Shown piece by piece: positions 13,756-25,700 of a DNA stretch of 64,000 bases. The notes under the pieces are model-generated. The model saw nothing but the letters and a program-made list of their open reading frames with translations, searched no databases and was not told the origin of the DNA. The translations under genes and the position numbers were made by a program. The stretch lies in contig JAADVB010000021.1 of the NCBI GenBank assembly GCA_023334545.1, forward strand, positions 61,423 through 125,422. Reading direction: 5' to 3'. How positions within the stretch are numbered: the stretch's first letter is position 1; each line of letters opens with the position of its first letter. The DNA is from Salisapilia sapeloensis (lineage: Eukaryota; Oomycota; Peronosporomycetes; Peronosporales; Salisapiliaceae).

Positions 13756-16700
13756 TTAGCTTGTAAACTGCCACAGGACGAATGCCACACCTCTTTCAAT
13801 CCACTTGGACTTGTCCACATCACTATTTCCAGCATGCACACCGATGGTGCAGAGTAGCTCATTACGCTTACTCGTGGCGTACATCGGAAGCTGATAGTAC
13901 TCTTGCATGTCGCTTTTTAAAGCCCAACGAAGGTAGATCGGAGGCAAAGCAGTTCGGACTTGATCAGACGGCATGATGCCACCTTCCGTCCACTCCACTC
14001 CTTCAACCAACAACCCACTCACACCAAACGCCCCAGTTTCATCATGAGACTCACGTTCAGCCACAAGCGCCAGTTCATCCAGCGGACAGTCAATCGTAGC
14101 TGCCGCAAGCTGTCGAGTGGCAGTAAGTAGAGCCTCAGGAGAGAAGAACCCTCCAAGCCAGATCCCATCAGCCGACGACAGAATATAGTCCGGTGTGTCC
14201 AAAGTAGCAAGAGCACGAAACTGCGTCAGTCGTTTAGCAAAGTCAGCAAACCACTCCGTTAGCGTAAGCGTCGAGGCACCACGGAACCACGCTTGCCAGT
14301 CTGTCGGCACTTGCTCTTGGAAGAGCGGCACCATGACCGATCGAATCTCGTTGGTCGGCTTCGCTTCACCAGCACATACGCTTCGCACCTTTTCGAGCAA
14401 CGTTCGAACAGTCGATAAACACTGCTTGCCTGTACTTGCTTCCCGCAGGAGGCATCGTGAGATCGGGTCTCGAATCGCTCTCGATGTCGAGTCGGAGTCT
14501 GGTAGATGTGTCGGCAGCATATCCAGCCACGTACCTACTCGTGCCTCTAACGCCACCACCCACTTTGGACGATTTGCATTCGTCGACTGCACTTGGTCAG
14601 AAGGCAAGACAACCGACATGCTTTCTTCCGAGGCGTCTGCTCCTTCACTACCGTACAGATCCTGCATACAGTGCAAGTTCTTCAACGTATGCTCTCCGTC
14701 CTTGACAAGGATCATCGTTTCAGCTGATCGAGGCAGTCCGAGCCACGTCGGAGGGTTGGCCATAGACAGACGCTGTATACTCTCGATAAACTGGTCCTTA
14801 GACCGTCCTTCCGGCACCAAGACCTTGTCGTCTTCATCATCCACAAGCGCATACGTGGTATCGTAGCTCTGGGACGTAAAGACCTTATCAAGTAGCACAA
14901 CGAGCAACTTCTGATCAAAGTCATTATCAATACGACCTCCGTAGACACTTTCGCTCAGCGTCGTTCGGAGGGCATACCACGGGATCGAGTCGGGCGGCAA
15001 GTGCGCTCGATCTCCTGCGACCGAGTCCATCCACCTGTCGATAACGTCGCAAGCGCATCTAAAGTCGCTCTGACTGAACTCGTAGCCTTTCGACCAGCCG
15101 ACAGGAACGTACCTCAGTCGTTCCAGCACAAGCGCATGGAACCACGAGAGTAGGAAATACAGTCTCGATCGTTCCGCCGGTGCTTTTTCCATCCGACTAG
15201 AACTCACGCCATCCAGCGATCGCAAGAGATTCATCTTGACACCAGTCGGAGGCTCTACCACTACTCTGTCGCACACCCGGAGTAGATTGACAGGTAGTTT
15301 CGGATGAATTTCACTCGTCAGGAAGAGTCTAAAGCCACTATGTGTGCTCTCACGTGCGTTAAACAGTTTTTTCTCTAACGACACGAGCCACTCTGGGCAC
15401 AAATGGACATTCCGAAGCAACAGCCACGTTCCATACTTTTGTGCTGTTTGCAGGTGCTTTTCCGCCGCTTCAAAACCCTCGGCAGATCCCATCGAGACCG
15501 ACTGATACTTCTTCTGCATCGTCTCCGCGAGAGCATCGACCTCCGATCCAGCGGCGAATCCAGGCTTGGAGCACAAGAGCACTGCTCGAGAAGGATGCAA
15601 CGAGTTCTGGGCGACGTGTCTCAAGTCCACGTCTCCTCTCCATGGGAAGTTGCTTCCGAAGACTGCGTCCACAAACGTCTCGGCAGCATACACAAGACGA
15701 TCAGGTCGAGTATATCGAATGAGGATCAGTCGACGGAAAGCAGCACGTCGAGGACTCTCTTCTTTGACGTAGGCATCGTCCCATCCGCTTGGTACATGTC
15801 TCTCTGCCTGAGGATGCTGCATGAACGTCACCCATTCGTCTGCATGCGTTTGAATATGCTCCACCAAGTGCTTAAAGGATGATAGCTGCAGCAGCTTTAG
15901 CATCCGATCGACATCCAGAGTATTCAGAGGCGAGAGGAGAGTCATCATCTCTTCCCTTAACGCTGATGCTTCGGACGATAGGAACGTCGGCATCGTGCTC
16001 AGCAATATATCCACCTCTTCATCCGACGGAGCGTCAATGTTCTTGGTACTCGCACCATCCGTCGCGTCTTTGCTCTCCATGTCAAACTCCAGATAGACTT
16101 GAGCGAGTCGCATCGCAAACATGAGCTTATCTTCTTCCAGCAGCCCTGGACTCACCAGCGTGCTTACTTGGGAGAAGAGCTTGTTGGCTAGACTAGTCAG
16201 GCGTTGTCCTCCTGTAGCCGCATCTTTCTTGCAAGACGATAGAACGCTCGACAAGAGACTTAGAAAAACACTTAGCGAGTAGTGATACAGATAATGGACG
16301 GACGATAGGTTGTCCAGTGTAAAGAATAGTCGAGCGCATGCGAACGCCAGAGGTCGATAGCGCATCGTGGCGTTATTCACCTGCGCCATAGTAGACTCCG
16401 TTTCGCGCGACTGCTCGGCAATATTCGCTGCTTCCGACTGCGTCTTCTCCAGCGCGTTGATGACCGAGTCGTCATCTAAAATGTTTCCTCGAACGTCATT
16501 AATTTGCTGCAGGACCGAGTCCTCCAGCTCTCTCAGCTTGGCCTGATATTCTCCCTGCAGTTTCAACAGATTCCTTCGCTTCTCCTCCACTTCTGGCTCC
16601 TCACTCTTCAGCAACATACTCAGCGCCTGTCCCTGGAGAGAGCTCGGTGTGACTGTAAAGTTGACGAACGTGACGCGACTGCTAATGTCCGGAGGGAACC

Positions 16701-19700
16701 GAGTGGACGGGTCTCTCGTGATCAAGAAGAGTCTAAAGTCAGGAGAGTAGTCGATCTCTTCTCCTCCGATGCGAATGAGCACTCTCCTCCCGGTCTTGTA
16801 CAGCTCTCGATTCAGCACTGGGTTCAACACCGGGTCAATGCGCTCGACGTCATGCACCAACAAGGCTGTTCCAAAGCGAATGGCGCTCGCCAGCACTTTC
16901 ATGAACGACTTGTCTAGGAAGGAAGTTTCTGTGATCTTGCCTTTAGACGTCATGGCGTAATGCCGCAGGATGAACGTCCGAGCTTGACTAGACGGATCGA
17001 TGATCAACGGGAACCTATTGAAACGTTCGAGGATAATAGCGTTCTCATAGCACAAGTCGTCTGCAGGGAGCTCACTCGCCTGCCACTCCAGCTGCTGATT
17101 CGGACGAGACAAGTAGTCGACAAAGCTGAGCTGCGCCTCGGTCTTGATCCCCATGCTAGATAAAATATCCTGCCAATCCTGACTGAGGATCTTGCGCTGT
17201 TGGAAGTCGAGGAAACCGACGTACGTGAGGAAGGCAGCACTGAGCAACGTGTTCCCCACCAACGTTTCCATCTGCGCTTCGAACGACGTCGAGCTATTCT
17301 CCCAACGCTCACTCTCTTGCAGTAAGCTATCTAAGAGCGCCTCCGACCGCTCGACCTTGGTCTTCACTTGACTCATATCGCTCTTAATCCGCTCACTCTC
17401 ACTCACGAGCGCAGCGTACTCGGTCTTGTACTTTGCGATCCGCTGCTCGAGTTCGTTAATCGTCGCATCTGCGTCCATCACATCTCTTCGTAAACCAGCA
17501 GACTTGTCCTCGAGCTGCTGGACTTCATCTCGCAACGGCTGAATCTTGTGCAGAATCTGCGTGTAGCTCAGCTGAGACGTAATCCACTTGTACAATGGAC
17601 CACACGCCTTGGACGCGCGATTCACCTTCTCATACTCAAACTCGTCTGTCTTATCAACGTAATTCACCTGCACCGTCTGCCGTTGTCTCGGCGTCAGTTT
17701 CTCCGAGTCAAAGTTCACGACTTGCGAGATAAAGTCGTCTCGTCGGATAAACTTGCGCAGGTCTCCCCATTCGAGACTCTTCTCCCCAAGCATCACAGCC
17801 ACCGCCTCGAGCGTCATGCGCACGGCGGCAGGAGGTCGAGCCAACGCTCGGAGCTCGTCCAGCTGCGCCTTCCGGATCGAATTCACAGACGCCTGAGCCT
17901 CGATCAGTGCCGGCTCAGCCTGCGCCAAGTCCGCCTCGACCGTTTCCTTTCTAGAACTGATTTCAGCGTCCTGCTGCTCCAACGCAGTGCGTAGATCCGC
18001 CGTTTCCCTCTGCTTTTCCTCTGCCTGGTTCTGCTCTTTGACCATCCGCTGGAGCGTCTCATTCGCTTCCTTGTCCTTCTGCGTCAAGTGTTTCTCCTTG
18101 ACACTCAGCTGCGCCTGCAGTTCCGCCACTTGCTTCCTCGTGTCCTTGAGCTTATCCACTCCGACGTTGAGATGAAGCTGCTGGTCTTCTAACTGCGACT
18201 TCTTTTCGCTAAACAACTTGATAAAGTGTCTGATGAACTCGAGATAGTCTCGAGGAGAAATGTGGTTGTACTGAAGATGACGCTGCTGCAGACGTTGCAT
18301 GTGATGCAGGACCATGTGATGCATCTGGACAATTGTCGACACCAGAGCGTCTCGGAATGAAGGCTCGGAAGACGTCGTCACTCGCGTCTGTTCAATCAAG
18401 TCACTCGCTTCCTCCTTCAAAGAGAAGTTTTTACTCGCATCTGCCACATCCAATGGTCTCGTGAACTCATACGCGACCTGCGCGAGTGCATGGTCATCCC
18501 ACGTCCCAAACCAGTCGACGACACATCGATTGAACAAGGCGGGAGACGTATTCGTTCGACTGCGAAAGTCTCCCGTCGCAGGGTTCATCGTGAACACAAC
18601 GTGCAAGTTCCGTTGCACCTGTCTCGTAAAGTACTTGAACAGCTCATCTTCCGTGTTCTCCACCATGACACCATCTCGCTGAACACTTTCTCGACAAGCA
18701 TGCATCAACGACACGTACTCATCGTCTTCAAACAGTCCCGGGACTTCTCCAGACGCCAAGAGAGCGTTCATACGCTCCAAGAAAGCAGAGTCAAGAACAT
18801 TGGACTCGTCAAAGATGAAGCAAATCTTCTCTCCGTCGCATCCGCATCGCTTGAGGACCACACGCAAGTCTTCGTCAAAGTTCTCGAGCGTATAGGACGA
18901 CGTGAGTTTGATCTGGAAGACAGACATGCCGTTGATCCAACTGACGAAGCGAGAGAGCACAGTCTTTCCAGCCCCACTCTCGCCCACAAGCAGCAAGTGA
19001 CCCAGCGGCTGCCGCAGCACTCGATCGATACGAAGAACGTGATCCAAGACAGAGTCAAAGACCACCAACTGGACGTCCATCTCTTCCTCATTAAACGTCC
19101 TCAATCGCGCTTCAATATGCTTCCGAAGCTCAGAAGGCGACACTTGCGCATACGTCTTGGACAGCCACGTACTAAAGAGCACTGGGTTGTTTCCATTCAA
19201 GTCGATCGTATCTAACTCCGACATCACTTGCGGGAACTCATTCGCCAGAATCTCCTTGGACGTTTCAAAGCACCACGTCTGCTCTTCCTCTCGCACCAGT
19301 CTGTCCATGAACAACCGTAGTGACTCATGCAGCATAAGCTTGATCAATGTTTCCACGTCAATCTCGAACTCGAGAGGCTGAATAGCTTCATACAACGCTC
19401 GCACCCACCTCGACAGTTCTCTCGGACTGTAGATATAATGAGGCTGGACATCTGCCGTGAACTTCTTCTGGTTCCGGTCGTAGATGTCGACCATGGCGTC
19501 CGTCAGAGGCTGACTATAAGACTTGAGGGACGGAGCAAGCTTCAGAAGCGCGTGGTTGAACGTCCCGTAGATCTGCTTTAACGAAGTGTACGACGGGAAG
19601 TCCACGAGCATTACGGGTGCATGACGGAGGAGACGATGCGAGAGAGGGTGGCGTCCAGGGTCTGTCGGAGGATTACACGCACCAACGAACTGGATGTGAT

Positions 19701-22700
19701 CCAGCTCGACCCAGACGTTCTTCTTGCCATGCCAAAAGCCTCGGTGCTCGATCATCTGTCGAAGGAATGAGATCACTCGCTGTGTACCATACGCATCTGG
19801 CTCTGGCAAGTTGATTTCATCGCAAAAGACCACGAGCCACTTGTCTAGGACCTTGGGCGTCAGTGTATACCCATTCCGAGTGCGTTTATATTCGCAGTAC
19901 TGAGCGAACGTCTTGAGGATCAAGTCCACGGACGTTCCAGAAGAGAAATTAAGACTCGCAAACTCAAATTCCGGTAAAGAGCTCAGTGTCGACGTCAGCG
20001 TCATCGTCTTACCACTACCTGGTGGTCCACACAAGATCAACGGACGGTGTTGCGAAAGCCAGCCGCGAAGTACCTCGACATGCCGCATCGTGTCGACGGT
20101 CGTGACGACGATATCAGTCGCTAGAATCTGCTGCGGCTCCAGTTCCATCTGAGGCACCGAGAGCTGCCACAGACGCCACTCGCCACTTTCCACGACCACT
20201 TCATAGTCCAGGAGAGTAGCTCCGTCAGAGAACTCTGGGAAGGAGACACGACTCTCCATCGTCCGCACCACTGTCTCGGACAATTTCTCCCTATTCTCCT
20301 GATTCATAGACCCTCCGAGACCCCACACAAGCGAGAATGCAAGCCACTTGGGCACAAACGTTGCGATTTGGTCCGTTGTAAGCGGCAGATATGCATGTCC
20401 GTCGTTATACTCATGTATCTTGGCTAGACCTTGACGTACGAGTGCAAACGTCGAGTTCAACAACCTCAAGCGAGTGACGTCCATGACATGCTCCAACGTC
20501 GTGGCTTCTTCCAGACACAGCTCGACAAGAGATGGAGCATCGTCACCACGGTAGATCGTCTTCTCGAGGATATCTAGATAAGTCGACAACGTTGCACGTG
20601 TCGTCTCGGACTCAAACTGCTGAGACGATAACGGTGTACTGGAAGCATCAAGACCAATGGTATCAAAAAAGTGCGCCACGTAGTCACAGACACGAACCGT
20701 TTCGTCCGTGAACCAGACCATGCCACATCTACTGACTGTCGCCAAGGTAGCATGCTTGAGCGTCTCGGTCTCCATGATGATCCAGACGTTCGACGGAAGC
20801 GCTAGACGCTCTCCAGAAGGCAGTGTAAGCAGTCGATTATCATCGAGCACAGAGTTAAGGTTCTCCGCCCACTCTGGATCCACATCGCCATCAAACACAA
20901 TCCACTGGAGACGATCCTTTTCACCTCGAACATTGTTCAGAATCTGTCGTAGCGTCTGCGTAAAGATACCATCCGTCCACTCCAACGTCGCACTATCGAG
21001 AGAACCATACAAGCTTTCTTTCGACACAGCCTTCGGGTCAATCACATGTGCATCCGCCTTCCTCCCATCCACTTCCTCCAACGCTTCTAAAAGTACTCTC
21101 CAAGCGCTCGTTTTGCCCGTCCCAGAGGACCCGACGAGCATGACGCCATGTCGCAGCTGCATGACGCGATACAACTGCATAGCTTTCTCCACCCACGTCT
21201 CGTGCGACACGAACTTGTGCTTGGCAGCGACCTCGATGACCTTTTCATACAGCTTCGGCTCTCTCGTCTTCATCGCGGACGCATGTGGGAAGACTCCATG
21301 CAACAGCGCTTCAAAGATCGGACTATCCTGCGCCACGAGTTTCGGAAGAATCGTGTCTCGAATCGACTCGATAAGCGCCTCCGTCTCGAGCTCCTCCACC
21401 TCCATTTCTTCATCCTGAAGACGCATCTTTCGCTTAAGCTGTCCGGCACTCACCAAGACGCTCTTCAACGCTCTCAATCCAAAGTCATAGTGAGGCTCCT
21501 TGGACAATTGATCCGAGCTCAGACTAAAGAGCAGCACCACCTTCGGAGCAATCGCTTCTGCCGACACGATGCCTTGAGAGAAGAGCATCACCCTCGCAAT
21601 AAGCTCTCGATCCGGCGCCACCATCGCAATGCTGCGGAAGAGTTGCTTGAGATTATCCGGCAGATTGGATCGACCAGCGTACCCTGGGTTCATCGTCACA
21701 AAGATCCCGACGTCCTGATGCAGCTGGACAGTCTTCCCCAACAACTCAATGGACGAACTGCTCTTCTTACTTCCCGAAAGGACGCTCTTCTGACCTGCAA
21801 TCCCGTGCTGGATCGTAAGGATCTGCTGCGAGACGGCAGATAGCACTCGTTCCTCCAGCCGATTAAACTCGTCAAAGCAGCCCCACGCACCTACTTGACA
21901 CAAACCGACAAAGATGCGACCCATCGCCTGGAAGTCAAAGTGTTCGTCGCAGTTGAACACGAGGACGAAGCGACCTAACTGCGCCCCAAGCGCTTTTACA
22001 GACTCCGTCTTCCCTGTCCCGGCCGGACCGAACGGACTGCCGCCAAGACCCAGGTCCAGCGCCTGTGTCAGCGTCAGGTAACAGCGTTCAATCAGCGGCG
22101 TTTGCACCAGTCGCTCTCCGACGCCGAGGTACTCGAATCCGTAGGTAAAGTCTGCATTCGAGACGCTAACCACCAGCCTCTGAAGTGGATCCTTTGCATT
22201 CGGATTAAAGTAATGCCGCATGTGATACAGCCAGTTAAAGTGCTGAACACTATCCACTTGCTTCTCAATCAGCTGACGCGTGACGTTCGTCTGGTGGACA
22301 ATCTCCGTGATCAAGTGCTCATACTTCTTCCGGACATTCACGTCTGCATCGGAAATCACACAGTCGCTTAGCAGTCGTAACGACTCGGCTAAAGAAGTTT
22401 CGACGTCACTCATATGACTATCAGAAGACTTACACGCCTTCTCCACCTGCCTACACCAAGTGATCTGGATGACGAGCACCACCACTTGAGCAGGGAAGGC
22501 AGCCACCCATTCCAAGAACTTTTTTCCTTCGCCAACCTCCGGCAGTTTCTTCAGAGCTGTACCGACGAGATCTGATAGAGTGCGTCGCATCTGAGACTCG
22601 ACCTGTCCAAGCCAGTCATGGATCTTGGAAGCGTCTTCCACTTTGATCTCTTGGTTAAACATAACGACTTCTCCTTCCCTCGACACCATCCCACTTACCG

Positions 22701-25700
22701 TCCTTCCATCCTTAAGCTCTAGAGAAGCAATCCCAGCAAACATCTTGGACAAGTGACGTTGGATCTGCGTCGGCTCTTTGCTATTGCCGATAATCTCCAG
22801 CAGATCTTCATCTCCGACAAAGTAGAAGCGAGGAAACTTATTACGCTGACGCTCCAAGTACTCTCCAAGCGCTCTCTGGATGTTATTCATCATCTCCTGC
22901 TGTCTCTCGAGCGAGTACAGGAGATTCGGGATATTGGCAACATCTAGAATCATCGGCTTCTGCGCCACACGCTTCATGGTCGTCGTGAACTCATTGTCGA
23001 TATTCTGGAAACGAGCGTACTCCTTCGGTAGCTGCTGCTTAATATCCGCTGCACCAAAGAAGATGCCTTCTAAATACACCCACCGTCTCTGGACATCGAT
23101 CCACAGATCCAAGATCGACCGAATTCGCGTGAGCTTATCCTCCCATCCGCTCGCCACTTCGCTAAAGACGCGATAATATGGCGACTGCTTCATGTTCACC
23201 AAGCTATTCAAGTGTTCTTCGAGCTTGGCAAACATATCGTCCCACCCGCGAATCACTCGACATCGATTCTGATACACACCGAGATCTAGCTCAAACGACG
23301 TCCAAAAGTCCGATACTTGCCGCAAGAACTCATCCAGTGCCATTTCACCATGTGCACCTCGAATCACTTCTCGAAGCTCCGACGTTGCACTCAACTTCTT
23401 CTGCGCCTCCCAAAACGTCCCGAGTGTCATGTCACCTAGAGACGTCGAGATACGAAGCAATTGTAGAATGCGTTTCCAATGACGATCTTTAATCGCGTCC
23501 GAACGTAGATCCGATAGCAACGCATGCGCAGACTGTCGAGCTTGGATGGCACTCACGTACTGGTCGAACGCTTCGTACTGCTGTACGCGACTCGGGAATC
23601 GACGCAGCTCCTCCAGCATAGACTCTAGCTCCTTACGGACCTTCCGCGGCTGCACAGCCGACCACGGCGTGTCGTGCACATCCTCCATCTGCGTCCACAC
23701 GTTCGCAATGCACTGCCACATCTCTTCTAGTCCATGCAACTCCTCCGTCACGCGGAGTATCGCTCCACTCGGTCCTCTCCTGTCGTCGAATCCAAAGCTA
23801 TCTGCAGAAGTATCCGTGACACTCATCGCCTCCAACGCCGCTCTCAACCTCTCGTCGTCCTGTTGCAACTGCTTGAACCGAGTGTCGTACACTGTAAGCA
23901 GATCCAGCGCCTCTTTAGGCTCATGACTCCCTTGCAACGGCTTGGCAGCGTCCCATTCGCCCACTGCCTTGTTCACCTTCTTCTCCAGCATTGCCTTTTC
24001 ATCCAGCACCTTGGCCTGCAGCTGCGGCAGCTGTCCTTCCATCGCAGCGCTCTTCCGGTCGAGCAACTGGGTGAACGCCTCCCACTCGCCCTCGACGTTC
24101 GCCAACGACGGCCAGTCCGACGGGAATCGGAATCGCTGCTTCTTTAGCAGTCGCTCTCCTTCTCCAAAAGCTCCCACTTGGTTCCCGTACGTCTCCCGCA
24201 CACTGCTCATCTCTTTAATCAGGGTAATAGCAGCCACGACCTGAGAGGTAGCTGCTTCTAGCCCATGTTGCTCCAGCAACGTCCGTTTGGAAGATAAAGC
24301 GTCGTAAAAGTCGTTCATCTGGTCTTGCAGAAGCTCTCCATAGTGCGCTAGGAACTCATTATGCCAGACATCGTACTTGACGTTCACTTGTGCCTGCACT
24401 TGCTGGTAGTCCACGATGATCGGACCGAAGCGTTTGGACGTATGGACCGCGTCTAAGCCACTTCGTTCGCTCTTGATCTCCAAGAGGATCTGCTGCCACT
24501 TGCTTAGGTCGTCACCGACGCTGCTGACGGCAGTCGAGGCGTCCATATCCCACAACGCCTGGTACTGCAGCCACGTCGAAGCGTACTTGTCGACATCATG
24601 AATCACTTGGTTCACTGCCGCATAAGCTTGTTGAATGAGATCTGGAGACACGGAAGACAGCACCTCTCGGAACGTCAGCTCCTGTCGCATCGCTAGTCTA
24701 GATACTCCTTTCGACGATCCGGTGCGATACACATTCTCATACGATGACGCCTGGATCTTGGGCAAGTCACAGACCGAGTTGATCAACTGCTGCAGCTCTG
24801 CGATCCAGACCGTCCGTGCTTCACTCACAGCAGGCGCGAGGTACAGCGTCTGGTTGCGCAAGAGGATCTGATGCGTCTGGAGCTCAATCCCGAGCGTCTC
24901 GAGTGCAGATTCTCTCGCCTCCACGTCCATCATGTCAAAGCAAGCAGTCCATGTCGACAGTCCAGTCTCTAGCTTCTTCACGAGTGTTTGGGAGATGATC
25001 TTGTTGATGTTCATGGCAAAGACGCCCAGATTGGAGTAGTTTGCTAGACTCAGCGCGTCCATGTGGCTCTGGATCTGCGTCAACAGAGGCTGGATGTCCC
25101 CACCATCAAAGTGATCTAGCGCCTTGAGCTTATCCAACAGCCCTTCAATCTCACTCGACGTACCTAGTAGCTCCTGTACCTTATCATGGAGCTTCTCCAC
25201 TTTCAAAGCCAGATCTGACACGTAGTCCTTCAACCCATCCGCATGCCAACGTATCTCATTGCCCTTTGCAAACGTCTTTCCGATCGTATTTCGAACGTCT
25301 CGGACGAACGGAGCTGCAAGTGGCTCGAACACAGGCTGAATGCGACTCACGGCAGCTCGATACGTCTTTAAACTAGCATCTAGAGACATGGCGAACGGGT
25401 ACTTGGACTTGGCATCCTCGGCAATCATCTTGACACTAAACGGCACGCGATAGCCCAACCACTCGAGGTTGCGTACTTCCTTAAAGAGCGTCACGATCTG
25501 ATCGTTGAATGCCACGACGATCTTCTTCCGCCGCTTCCCACGTCCATTCTCTTCCGTCACGATATTCAAAACAATGTTCTTGATGTCAAAGATCGGCATC
25601 GACGCGAGGTCACGCACCCACTCATCAAACACTTGCTGTGGATTCAACTTCTCTAGAAACGCTTCCGTCGTCGCTTTCAGTGCCTTGCCTTCCGCATGCT